Assembly (NCBI RefSeq): GCF_000276665.1
Contig: NW_004955480.1
Location: 7,216,565-7,280,564 of the forward strand
Source of the DNA: Chinchilla lanigera
Taxonomy: Eukaryota; Chordata; Mammalia; Rodentia; Chinchillidae
DNA length: 64,000 nucleotides
Reading direction: 5' to 3'
Part shown: positions 22,820-33,185 of the stretch, piece after piece
How positions within the stretch are numbered: position 1 is the stretch's first letter
Layout: every line of letters begins with the position of its first letter
Made by a program: the position numbers and the translations under genes
Notes under the pieces: model-generated
Told to the model about the DNA's origin: nothing
Database searches by the model: none
The model's input: the letters and a program-made list of their open reading frames with translations, nothing else

Positions 22820-22893
22820 TTAATGTCTCTACACATGCAGGTAATTTCTAGGGTTTTGCTATACAAAATAATGCTGCAGTGGACATTGCATAT
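22820..22893 (-). mobile_element. L1M fragment, reverse
   Basis: 'GGGTTTTGCTATACAAAATA' and 'ATGCTGCAGTGGACATTGCA' match the reverse of an old L1 3' region. Very short. Confidence 0.5.
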
Positions 22894-23060
22894 TTGCTGT
22901 GTGTCTTTGACTAAGTTACTTAACTTCTCTGACCTCAATCTCCTCACCTGTAAAATGAAGAAACTATTAGTAGTTACTGCATAGGACCATTGTGAGAATT
23001 GATTGGGTTAATGCAGGAGGTAATTAGAAGGGTGTTTAGAGCTTCTTAAACACTGTATGG
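22894..23060 (+). mobile_element. MIR SINE
   Basis: 'GACTAAGTTACTTAACTTCT', 'CTCACCTGTAAAATGAAGA' and 'ATTGTGAGAATTGATTGGG' lie in MIR order on the plus strand. This is one of the better-preserved MIRs in the window. Confidence 0.85.
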
Positions 23061-23558
23061 CTGCGAGCATTTCTCCAGAGCAAGCATTTAAAGCTTTACT
23101 GAGTTATACAACTATGAAAGCTGTGAAGACAGAGATGAAGTTGCTGTATCAGTGAACAAATTTTCCAGAGACAATGACTTTAGTTGGGAATGAGCATTGC
23201 TGTGCAGAATACAGTGCCATAGTAAGTCATGGGTGTGCTCAGGGAAGCAAAGACGGGGCTTTTTAAAGGTGAAGTGACAGAAACTGCAGAAGTTATTTTG
23301 AAGCAATTTTCCTCAGCCACGAGGACCAAAAATAAGGGTAGCGTCAGTCCGAGGTTGGATGGGCTGTTTTGGGGCGGATGTCCTCACAGAATTTTCTGTG
23401 TACAGCACAGGTGCAAGGTTGTGATTTTGGCAGAACCTTTTGTGATAGCTCTTATTATTAGATACACATGCATGCCGCCTCCTCCTTCATGACCTTCTGG
23501 CTTATTTATGTATTTTTCTTAGGGTTTGACACAAGTGACTCCATTTTGATTCTGACAA
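23061..23558. other. Unassigned sequence
   Basis: No repeat family is recognised. The frame at 23,229-23,492 has no known motif. Confidence 0.5.
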
Positions 23559-23559
23559 T

Positions 23560-23700
23560 TTCCCCAGCATTGACACAATTTAAATATTTGTAAATGAAGT
23601 TTTCCTGGAACACAGCCATGCCCATGCATGTATATATCCTCTATGGCTACTACTGTGCTACAGTAGTGGAATTAAGTGGTTAAAACCATAGCTCTATAGA
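23560..23700. mobile_element. Old mammalian interspersed repeat, probably hAT-type
   Basis: 'TTGTAAATGAAGTTTTCCTG', 'GAACACAGCCATGCCCATGC' and 'CTATGGCTACTACTGTGCTA' form the central block of a very common old mammalian repeat. I recognise the block order but am unsure of the family name. It abuts the Tigger element that follows. Confidence 0.5.
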
Positions 23701-23714
23701 GTCACTGGCCCAAG

Positions 23715-24166
23715 ATATAGTAGTCTATCCTTGTCCTCTGGGAGAGTGGATGCCTGAAACTTCATGTATTGCTAAATCTTGTGTATACTATGCTTTTCCA
23801 ATGCATACATACCTATGATAAACTTTAATTTACATACTAGGACAGTAAAAGATTAATGCTAATAACATAATAAGATACACAAATATAACTATGGTTTGAA
23901 CACAAGCACTCTAATACTGACATGCTAGATCTGCTAGTTGAGTTGGCTCCAGAGTGACTGAAGAACAGGAAGTGGAGACAGAGGGATGCCCTAGGTCCTG
24001 GGCAGGACTGCATGAGTTTTTCTCACACTGTTCAGAATGGTGTGCAACTTAAAACCTGAATTGGTCATTTCTGGAAACTTCCATGTAATGTTTTTGGACC
24101 ATTATTGATCACAGGTAATTATAAGAGCAGAAAACAAAACCATGGGTAAAGGGGAACGATTGTGTT
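23715..24166. mobile_element. TcMar-Tigger-type MITE, nearly full length
   Basis: The left end is TATAGTAGTCTATCC, then 'GAGTGGATGCCTGAAAC', 'TATACTATGCTTTTCC', 'TACATACCTATGATAAACTT', 'CTCACACTGTTCAGAATGG' and 'TGGACCATTATTGATCACAG'; the right end is 'ACCATGGGTAAAGGGGAACG'. This is the full block order of a non-autonomous Tigger-derived element. No transposase frame is present. Confidence 0.78.
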
Positions 24167-24221
24167 TACCCATTTGATCTTCAGTGAAAACGTTAGCTGA
24201 TTCCCAAAAATAGACACAGCT

Positions 24222-24320
24222 GGGACTGGAGGTGTAGCTTAGTGGTAGAACATGTGTTTAACATGCACAAACCCCTGGGTTCAATCCCTAGTCTCTTAAC
24301 ACCCCCTCCAAAAATAAAAA
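24222..24320 (+). mobile_element. ID-like SINE, older
   Basis: It reads TGGGACTGGAGGTGTAGCTT, then AGTGGTAGAACATGTG and CCCTGGGTTCAATCCC, then an A-rich tail near 24,310-24,330. The A and B boxes are recognisable. It belongs to the classical ID body type with 'CTGGGTTCAATCCC', not the GTCGTGAGTTCGG type at 2,865. Confidence 0.82.
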
Positions 24321-24359
24321 GAAAAAATACATCACCAAATTAGACTTCAAGGCCACAGT

Positions 24360-24540
24360 TTGGAATTTATGTTCTCTTCAGTACTCAGCATATGAAAATA
24401 TCCACTTGCACGTACTCTCACCAACACTTAATGTTACTAATTTCGTAAACATTAACCAAGCAGATGGGTGAAAAACATCTAAGTTTAACTTGCATTTCCT
24501 CAACCAGGATTTCAAAGATTTTATTATTGAATCCCCCTTG
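24360..24540 (-). mobile_element. L1M fragment, reverse
   Basis: 'CTCTCACCAACACTTAATG', 'GCAGATGGGTGAAAAACATC' and 'TTAACTTGCATTTCCTCAAC' are the reverse of an old L1 ORF2 3' region. Confidence 0.65.
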
Positions 24541-25955
24541 ATGGGGGAGAATCTTTGGGATTATTTTGCTTGTTTGAACATATATTCAGTATTTGTTTAA
24601 TAGAAGACAGACGGGTTCACATTTCAGTTCTGGATTCAATCTGCTGATATGTTGTGTTGGTCAAAGAAATTTGGCTTTGCATAGATATGTGATTGGAAAG
24701 GAGAGATTCGAATATTCTTATAACATCTTGAGATTTTTATAAGACTTCTTTGTGCTCTATCAAACACTACATGCAGTTTTTAAATGGTTGGATTCAATGT
24801 AGAATCTGAAAACATATCAATAAACCTTTCATGCTTCATAATTAGTAAAATCCATTAGTCTGCTTTGCACTTTAAGTGGATATTTTATCTACTCATGAAT
24901 TTGTAATATCATGCACTGGATATTTGGAAAATATCGGTTCACTGAGTTTTGCATATCTTCCAAATTTGACACATTTCATTATGCAATAAGAAAAAAATCA
25001 CATTCATTAATACCACCATCAATCTCATTAGAAAAGTCTTTAAGTATAGGGAAGCCGTCAAGCTCACAGAAGCAGAGATAACTTTTCTATAATTTAACTT
25101 TTTTTGAAAGCTCACAGTTTGTCATTGGCAAGAAGAACTGTCACTTGTTTTCTGGAAGGGATTGGCTCACTTTGCCCACTTTGAGAAAGTGTCTGACCAA
25201 TGTGCCTCAGAATAACTATAGTTTATCGGTTGTTCTTTCAACTAAAAGGATATCGCACCCATCATACCCCTAAGCACTCAAGTGCCTTTCCTAGGCAGTC
25301 TCCATTCTCCTTTTGTATCAGAGAGTAGTAAAACGTCATGTACTTAAGGGAGAGGTACAATTTATAATTTCTGTTGCTTTAGTAAGGAATTTTTTTAAAC
25401 TCCAAGTGTACAGTGGTGGAGAATACAATCATTTCCATAATAATTTCGTACCAGTGCTTTGATTGTTTTCAGTCTCCCCAGTGCTTCGCACCATTGCTGT
25501 GCACCAGTGCTACAAGTGCCAACAAAGACAGAAGACACCTTGTGCAGAATTCAACCACAACAGCTTCGATCCCGTGTATCCCTTAAGCCATTTGAGGACT
25601 GGTACCGTAGATAAAACTGAAGTTAAGCACACTTTTACCTTCTGTTCTTCTGCACACTATCTCTGTATATGCTTCATCTAATTTATTTCTTTTTCTCCTT
25701 CCACTTATCAGTATCTGTTTGTGATATATAATAAATACATTTATCCCAGGGAACTGGTACATATATATTTTGTGCCTTGATCCTTTTTATTTCTGTTTCT
25801 TTTTCACATCCTCCCTTTTCTCATCTCTGAATCCCCTTCCCATCACCACAAAGTTATCTGTGGTTTTTAGTTGATTTTTAGAAGTGTTGTAAATAGTGAG
25901 AATAATGATATTTGATGCATGTAGGGCAAGCATTTCTCCATCAATAGGGCAAAGA
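24541..25955. other. Long unassigned AT-rich sequence
   Basis: No gene or repeat family is recognised. An exon-like stretch at 25,470-25,600 was examined and not accepted (see rejected items). Confidence 0.5.
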
Positions 25956-25959
25956 AAAC

Positions 25960-26340
25960 CTAAATAATTGTATGTATCATCCACACACAGTATAATGCTA
26001 CATTGCATGAAATATACCAACATGGAAGGACCTATATGTTATTGTTTATTGTAAAAAAGTCATTTTAAAAATCATAAAGTGTACCATGTATGATTTCCCT
26101 CTTACACAAAACTATACATGATAAGTATGTCCATTGTATGAAATCCATACATCACTGTTATACACATATATTAAATATACAGGAAAATAAAAGTATCTGG
26201 TACTATACAAACCAAAATAATAACAGTCATTATTTTAGATGGAGAGGACTCACAGTAAATAGTTACATCAATTGTGACTTTTGATTTATTTGATACTTTA
26301 GATTTTACAAGGAGAACATATGTACAAATTTATTTTAAAA
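25960..26340 (+). mobile_element. L1M-type LINE 3' fragment
   Basis: 'GCATGAAATATACCAACATG', 'GAAGGACCTATATGTTATTG', 'AAAGTGTACCATGTATGATT' and 'AGATGGAGAGGACTCACAGT' follow the order of an old L1 3' end in plus orientation. The B1+ID composite starts about 15 bp past its end. Confidence 0.62.
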
Positions 26341-26355
26341 ATGTATTTTATTACA

Positions 26356-26520
26356 GCTGAGCGCGGTGGTACACACTTGTATTTCACAAGTTTGAGCACA
26401 ACCTGGGATGCTTAGGGACTGAATGAGATGGAGAACATTTCTCAAAATATGAAATACAAAGGGCTAGGAGGTGTAGCTCAGTGCAAAAGCTGTTGGGTCA
26501 ATCTTCAGTATCACTAAAAT
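26356..26520 (+). mobile_element. Composite B1+ID SINE
   Basis: A 7SL-type head, GCTGAGCGCGGTGGTACACA, is followed by 'AAGTTTGAGCACAACCTGGG' and 'GAACATTTCTCAAAATATGA', then from 26,461 an ID half, GGGCTAGGAGGTGTAGCTCA, with a worn B box. This fused 7SL/tRNA layout defines the composite SINEs known from several non-murid rodents. A possible 8-bp TSD, TTTTATTA, lies on both sides. The ID half has lost about 20 bp between its two boxes. Confidence 0.75.
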
Positions 26521-26739
26521 AAATAAAATTTTATTATGTATAAAACATGACATTAAGGATGTTCAAGGAGACATATAGATAGTAAAAAAATTTCCTATGG
26601 TAAGGTAAATTGTCTCCACTCCTTCTGTAGTCACCATGCTTTTGTATGCTTTTGTGGCAAGAGCAGCTAAAATCTTATTAAACATGAATCTCACATACAG
26701 TACATTTATGGCCCATGGACCTCCTGTTTTCTGTTAGAT

Positions 26740-27620
26740 ATCTGGACTGGCTTATCTTGCATATCGGCTATCTGGTATCTTCTGTCCCACTTTTTTCCAA
26801 TTCCTCCCCATTTCATCTGCTATCACCCCGGTAACCACGGCTTTCTTCTCTGTCTCTGTATACTGTGTACATGCTATTTTTTGAAAGATTGTACATCTGA
26901 GTGAAATCGTGCCATACTTTTGTCTCTGTGTCAGGTTGACTTTACTTGACATGTTGTCCCCTAAGCTCATTCATACTGTGGCCAATGCAAGACCTTATTC
27001 TCCTCTAAGGCTGAATAATCTCCCCATTGTATGTGTGCACCATGGTCTTTTCATCACTTAATCTTCCAGTAGACACTTGGGTTGTTGTTTCCTTATGTTG
27101 GCTTTTGTGAATAGTGTTGTAATGAGCATGGGAGTACACATATCTTTATGGGGCAGTGATTTCCTCTCCTCTCAGTGCACACCCAGGGGAGAGATTGCTG
27201 GGTTATATGGCTGTTCTAGATTTAATATCGCTAGAAACCTCCCTCTTGTTTTCCGTAATGGCTGTACAAATCTACATTCTCACCATTAGTAGATCAGGGG
27301 TTCCTTTGCTCTAAACTCTCTAACACTTGGTAACTTTTGACTTTTTGATACTAGCGATCCTAAAGAATGTGGGTTTGTATGTCACAGTGGTTTTGATTTA
27401 CATTTCCCCGATGATTAATGATGTTGAATACATTTCATGTATCCATTGGCTATTTTTATGTCTTCTTTGGAGAAATGTCTTTTGCCTATTTTTAAATTGT
27501 TATTTCTTTTTCCACCATTGCATTGTGTATATGCTTTACATTAGGATATTAACCTCTTCCAGATATGTGCTTTGAAAATACTTTTCTCCATCCATAGATT
27601 GCCATTTCATTGTTAATTTA
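26740..27620 (-). mobile_element. L1 LINE 3' region, reverse, ~0.9 kb
   Basis: Plus-strand blocks in order: 'AAGGCTGAATAATCTCCCCA', 'GACACTTGGGTTGTTGTTTC', 'GCTTTTGTGAATAGTGTTG', 'GAGATTGCTGGGTTATATGG', 'CCGTAATGGCTGTACAAATC', 'GTGGTTTTGATTTACATTTC', 'TCTTCTTTGGAGAAATGTCT'. This is the reverse of an L1 ORF2 C-terminal region. Stop codons and indels break the frame, so there is no active reverse transcriptase. The plus-strand frames at 27,077-27,575 are antisense artefacts. Confidence 0.9.
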
Positions 27621-28594
27621 GCAATTAAAATGAATAACTACAAAAATTATAGAAACAGATCCTTAATCTTTATAGCAATACATGAGGAAACATTTTTATT
27701 CCTTTGCAAAAGAAAACATTATACTACACTGCAATAGGAAAAATTAGAATAAATGTGTACTTGAAAAACAGTGGTATTTTCTGGAAAAGAGGGCTATCTT
27801 TGGTTGCTTCCTGCAGAAAAGTGCGGACAACTTATCCTATTATGGAGCTTTGGCTACAAATTTTCCCTAAACTTAGAATGTTCTTTGCTTTTTTCCATTT
27901 CCTAAACTTGACCAATGAATATAAATAAACCTATTTCAATATTTGTATGAAATCTAGGGTTTTGTAACCAATGTTTCTTAAAATATTTGAATCAGTTTAT
28001 TTGATTTGCATATTAGTGATTGACTTTAACTTTCTTATATTTAACATGGAAAAATAAATAAAGCTTTTAGCCCCAAAAGACTCAGTTAAAAGATTTAAAA
28101 CAAGAGCTATGCTTTATATTGAGTTCATTTAAGAAATGAATCCACAAAACCCTAAAAATAGCTAATGTCAGATTAGGGAAAGCGGCAGCTAGTTAATTTC
28201 CTAGGTATTATCTTCTGGAATTATACACTCACTATGTTCTCCCATGAAATGTCCTCAGTGTATGTAGTTAGTAATGATCCTAGACATTCAGGTAGCATGA
28301 ATGTCCAGATGATCTTCCAAGTGCTTTGTGAATGGGTTTCTCTACATGTGGCTGTCCCCAGTTCAGCACATGTGTGTACAGGTGAAGCTGTACACACTGT
28401 AGACGTGAGGGGGAAGAAAGACCCAGCCTGTTTATACTCTCCTATGCCCAATGCTGCATGATTTACATGGCAGAAGCATCCTTTCCTTCTTCCCCAGTTG
28501 TAGCTGGGATGCCATGGTGATTTTCTATTAAATGTCTTTGTGTTGTTGACCAGTGACGGAATAAAAAATTAAAGTGTGACTAGGAGCTACTATA
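27621..28594. other. Unassigned AT-rich sequence
   Basis: No gene or repeat family is recognised. Overlapping frames on both strands at 28,221-28,461 have no known motif. Confidence 0.5.
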
Positions 28595-28770
28595 AGGCAG
28601 GTAGTATAAGTCCTTGGCATGTTTTAGATAATTGTATCTTCATAAAAACCCATCAAGGTGAGCCAGGGGATTTTCCTCTCCATCATACAGTGGAAGACAT
28701 GAGTTTTGGCTGAGACCACAAAGCTAGAACATGACAAGATCCAGATTGTTCTTAACTGTCTGTGACCTCA
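28595..28770 (-). mobile_element. MIR SINE, reverse
   Basis: 'ATAATTGTATCTTCATAAAA', 'CCATCATACAGTGGAAGACA' and 'GAGACCACAAAGCTAGAACA' follow the antisense MIR order. Confidence 0.65.
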
Positions 28771-29918
28771 GCACTCAGTCTGGGTCACTGTCTCTTTCAC
28801 TCTGGAGGTAGTAATTACAGAGTAGACAAAAGAGTATTTCCTGGCATCCTCTCTTTCAAGAGTACTCTAAGGAGCTCCCTACTACCAGACCTGCTTCTAC
28901 GTACACATGGGTGGCTTTGGATCTCCTCTGTGTTCTAAAGGCTCTGCTCTTCTCTAGTGAGTGGCCTTTCAGATGATGTTGGGGCCCTATCTTGTCCCTT
29001 ACCCCAGTGTACACATTGCTTTATTTCCCTCTTGCCTGCCTATGCCAGGGTTTTGGAAGCACTTTCTATACATGGATCTCCTGGTTCACTCTTATACCAG
29101 CTCTGAGACTTACCCATGATACACTGACAAGCTGAATGACATCTTTGGGTTTTACCTACCGGACTGCTCTATTGTGATGCCTCTATCTTTAAAGAGAAAC
29201 TGAGTTTTCTTGATTGTTGTCCGAATTTTTTCCCATTTACTTTCTTAGTTTTGCTGTTCTTGTCCTTCACTCCTTTCCGCCTCCTCTTTCCTGCCAATGT
29301 GCTTGGGCTGGCGTTGGCCCATAGCTATTTGCAAGAGTCAAAGTGGTTACTTCTCATGACTTTTGTGGGCCTTATTATGTCATGCTGGGAGCCTGAAATT
29401 TGCTGTGGTAGAGTATTTACAACATAGAAATTCGCAAATGTTAAAAACCAGTTTCCCTAACTTCAAGAGCAGGTTGCTAACAATTCATCAGCTCCGACTG
29501 CTTCTCCCCACCCCCACAAATGTGGACAAGTCCTCAGAACTTGCCATCCTGAGCGAGTTCTCCCCTCAGCTGGTGGATCCTGCCTGTGTGACATCTCCCC
29601 CTCCCCAATGCATACACACTCACACACGCATACACCGAAAAATTATTTAGCTCTTTCATTCTTGGCCCCTATTTCCATGAATGGCTCCACCTACCATCTC
29701 TGCCCAGCTATCACCTTTCTCCTCTGACCCAAGCTAGGCAAAGAAGACAAGGGCTTGCATAGGATGGGCTGGTGCTTGAAGTGGTTATGTGAAAAAGAGG
29801 ATGACTTTGGATGATAGATTGGATTTCTCTTTGATCTTCGGTCAGGTCACCTGCTACAACGTGGGCATGCTGATTCTCAGGTTCTCTGGGCTCAGGAAGG
29901 GTAGGAACTAAGATCATC
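28771..29918. other. Unassigned sequence
   Basis: No gene or repeat family is recognised. The frame at 29,363-29,650 (95 codons) has no known domain and ends in a CA-rich low-complexity tail. Confidence 0.5.
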
Positions 29919-29919
29919 A

Positions 29920-30120
29920 AAACTAAGTACCTATAAGGTGCAAAGACTGTTAAGAGCTTTTCTGTAAATTTACTTAATGTAAATTAAGATTAATTTGCTT
30001 AATCTTTTCAGTACTTCTATGATGTAGCTACAACCACTTAGGTTTTTGGTTGCAAGGGAAGCTGAGCCTCACCTAAGTTGAATGGCTTATCCAAGGAAAG
30101 TCAGCCAGTCGGTGGTGGGC
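29920..30120 (-). mobile_element. MIR SINE, reverse
   Basis: 'TACTTCTATGATGTAGCTAC', 'GGGAAGCTGAGCCTCACCTA', 'GAATGGCTTATCCAAGGAAA' and 'GTCAGCCAGTCGGTGG' follow the antisense MIR order. Confidence 0.68.
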
Positions 30121-31270
30121 TGGGAGCTCATTGGACGTGTGTGCAACAGTTCGTGATGGCTGCACCTGCACTCGCTGCCTCTGGCTAGCTGTGACCATGT
30201 GGCAGGGGCATGACCTCACTGGCAGCTCTCCTAGGACCCCCAGAAGGTGCCTTCTGCACTCACCCAAAGCAGATTCTGTAGGCATTTCCATTTGTCTAGT
30301 GCTACTTTCAGATTACTCCTCATCAGAACCCTGACTTACTGTATTGTGGCCTCCAGACTTACTGTATTGTACCGTATTACCTACTGAGATCCCAGCATGG
30401 ATGGATGGATGGATGGATGCAAATTTCATTAGTATACTTTGGAGTTTTAGGCCAAAGAAGCTTTTCCTTAAGGGAGAGCATTGCCAAAGATCTGCCTGGT
30501 GTTCTTTGTTGTTATTTGTTTTACATCACTCACTCACTAGCATGCAAATGCCTACTTTGGCTTGTGCACTAGAAGGGGTCAGGTGTATGGTATAAGACCA
30601 GGTGTAAGACTAAGAGATGGTGCCTGCTGTCAAGGCTGAGACTCTTCAGAGAGGATAGGACGCCCTCCCTTTGTGGGTGGTCAAACAGTGATGGAGGGAA
30701 ATTGGGACAAGTGCACCTGTGTTCTTGACAGCAAGAAATAGTCATGTCAGGAAGTGTCACATTGAGACTGTATTAGTCACTGTAGTGTTAAATGGCTTCC
30801 AAAGAGTTATTACGTAGGTCACTCCAGAATGATTTGTAGGAAGTAGCTCTGCTCTGTACAAAGGCTCCCCAGTGGGTGACCAGGCTCCTTAGATAGTGTC
30901 TTTGTATCCCTGATGTGTGAAATTTGGTCATGGTCAAACATCTAACATTCATTGTATCCGTATTAATTAAATAACTCAGTCATTCAGCCTGAGCATTTTG
31001 AACGGATCAGTGCATAAGGTGAAGCGTCCCTCTCTTATAGACCTTGCATTAGGTAAAGGCAATTTAAAAAAGAAAATCAGATAAGAAAATATCCACTAGT
31101 GATCTAAGAGATCTGAAAAGTAGAAGAGGAGGATGGGGAGAATGTATTTGGAGATACTTCCTACCCGTGCAAGTGAGATACAGAATAATATACAAATATA
31201 GTATGCAAGAAGCCAACCCTGTGAACATCCTGGGGGCTAACTAACAGGCAGAAGCCAGCGGTGAGGCAGA
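30121..31270. other. Unassigned sequence with small direct repeats
   Basis: No gene is recognised. A 15-bp direct repeat, GACTTACTGTATTGT, lies at 30,333-30,347 and 30,356-30,370, and a (GGAT)n tract follows at 30,397-30,419. Confidence 0.5.
30397..30419. repeat. (GGAT)n microsatellite
   Basis: About five to six perfect GGAT units. Confidence 0.88.
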
Positions 31271-31764
31271 TGTGTTAGTCAGCTTCTCATCACCCTGACA
31301 AACTATAGTGGTGCCTTATTTCATGGACTTAAGTCTTTCCATAATTCTGGGCACAAACTGAATTGGACCAGAACTGAATCAAATTTCCCCAAAAGGGCAA
31401 CGATGTACCTAAACATTCAGTCAGTACCTGACTGAAATTGATTCAGTTCTCATCAAATTCAGTTTGCAGCCAGAATCGTGGTAAGAACTAAGCTTGTGAA
31501 CGGAAGTACCGCTGTTCTGAGAAGAACAATTTGAGGAAGAGGAAAGTTTCACTTTGGCTTCCTTCGTTTTCACTTGTGATCTTCCCAGTTTCCCAGCCTG
31601 CTGGACTGTGCTCTCCTTACTAAGGGCAGGTCTTCCTCTGCCAGTTTGCTGACCACATGCCAGTCATCGCTGAACACACCCTTAGATACACCTAGAAACC
31701 TGTTTACTATTCTCCTAGGACCTTCTCAGTCCCATCATATTTATATTCAAGATTAACTGTCACA
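31271..31764 (-). mobile_element. ERVL/MaLR-like LTR containing a foldback
   Basis: The left end TGTGTTAGTCAGCTTCTCAT and the right part 'AAGGGCAGGTCTTCCTCTGC', 'AACACACCCTTAGATACACC', 'CAAGATTAACTGTCACA' are the antisense of an MLT2/MaLR-like LTR. It resembles the plus-oriented LTR at 43,460-43,777. Between the two LTR parts lies a ~207-bp inverted repeat that does not fit the LTR layout. I infer an insertion or a rearranged LTR. Confidence 0.62.
31308..31514. repeat. Long imperfect inverted repeat (foldback)
   Basis: The left arm (31,308-31,386) is the reverse complement of the right arm (31,434-31,514). Written side by side they align without a gap over about 81 positions, with about 57 identical by hand count. 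Many differences are transitions, so a transcript could pair them as G:U. A second small hairpin, TTCAGTCAG / CTGACTGAA with a 3-nt loop (31,416-31,436), sits at the inner edge. It could be a worn palindromic DNA transposon or a hairpin-forming locus. Confidence 0.8.
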
Positions 31765-32879
31765 GAAGGGAAGAGAGAGAATACATTGGAGGCCAGATTT
31801 TACTGCTCCCTGTGGATGAAGAAAAGGGGTTTATATGTTCAATTTAGGATCTCATTTTGGTGCTTTGGGAAAGCTTTGAAAGACTTACAAGTAGGGATTT
31901 TACTTATGCCATAGATAGGTCTTCCTTGTGGGGCGGGCTGGCTGTACAGAGAGCAAAGAACAGAAAGCATATGGGGGTCTCTCTGTGGTTCACAAGAGCA
32001 TGGTCCCACTGAGAATGGGAAGAGGTAGGCAGATTTGAGCCCTGGCTCGCTGGAGGTGGTGGTGAAGGAAGTAGAAGATTCAGGTATTTGTTCAGCAACG
32101 ATGTGAGTATTGGTGTCATTTACTGTGATGGAATCACTTGGTTGGAGGTGGCAGAGAGTACAGGAGGAAGGCACCTCTCTTACCCTCTACCACAGGGCAC
32201 TGTAGCCTCTGCAGGACCCTGTTGGGTGAGGAGGGTTAATATGCATGTGGGTTGCCCACCCCATCTCCGAAGGCCTCTGGAGGTGAAAAGTTTTTCCACA
32301 TGTTCAGCCAAGCTCCGCTCCCTTGGGACTTCCAACCATGTGTACATTCTTGTTTCTCTGGAAACACATGGAATACATCTGCTGTCTTCTCGGAAAGTTG
32401 CGCCAAATATTTGAATGCCCAAGATTTTTGGTGTTGTTTTAAAACATGAAAATTTTCAATTAGTTTGGATGAAAACACCATTAGGTAGATCATAGATCTA
32501 ATACAAGGGCTTCTCCAGACTGAGCGTGTGATGTCTGTGTGGATCCGCGTGACTTGGCCTTCATTCCAAGGGAACACTGAGTGTTTGGTCACAGCTTACC
32601 GCTGAGGCCCCTTATGTAGTCCTTTTTTGGTTTCTATAAGTCACTTTGTCGGTACTTTCAGTGGGATATATGCTTATTGTAGAGTATAAAAATAGAGAAG
32701 TAAGTAGATTTAAAAATAAATTCCTCCCAGCATTTCACAACACGAAGACATCAACCGTTGAGTATTTGGCTTGTTATGTTTCAGTATTTTTTTCTTTAAT
32801 TTTTTTCTCAATGGCTAACATTTATACTATACATGTGTATTTTACTTTTTAATTTCTCTTATCACACACTCTTAAAAAA
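31765..32879. other. Unassigned sequence
   Basis: No repeat family is recognised. Several overlapping frames on both strands (31,839-32,592) show no known motif. Mutual overlap in four frames argues against coding. Confidence 0.5.
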
Positions 32880-33185
32880 TAGTACCTTCAAAGACAGAAC
32901 AAGTGATGGGGAAAGGACAAAAGAAGGAAGGGAGAAAAAAATATATATATATACACAAGATAGTTAAGATAATTGTACTACCAATTTTTATTCATTGAAA
33001 GGGACAGTTAGTGCTTATATTGTTTGACCAATTTTGCATAGCTGTATCTGGTACTCTGAGCAACTACTTTGAAGAAAACAGTATGCAGTATAATAACCAT
33101 TGTTAATTTCCTATCATCTTGTTTTGAAATTCTATATCATTTTTAGTGCTGTTTTCTTTTTTCTCTTTAAAGTAAAGAAAATAGC
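32880..33185 (+). mobile_element. L1 3'UTR fragment
   Basis: From a GA-rich/ATATAT stretch through 'ATTGTACTACCAATTTTTAT', 'AACCATTGTTAATTTCCTAT' and 'TTGAAATTCTATATCATTTT' to 'CTTTTTTCTCTTTAAAGTAA', it is collinear with the end of the L1 at 50,341-51,420 (compare 51,120-51,415). It is therefore a 5'-truncated copy of the same L1 subfamily holding only the 3'UTR. Confidence 0.82.

Noticed and set aside
25470..25600. Exon-like stretch with a CxxC motif after TTTGATTGTTTTCAG
   Set aside because: A single CxxC pair in a short frame is expected by chance. There is no second half of a zinc finger, no clear donor site and no known protein match.
26740..27620. Possible reverse transcriptase gene
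   Set aside because: This is only the 3' part of an L1 in reverse, with stops and indels and no catalytic domain region. It is a dead fragment.
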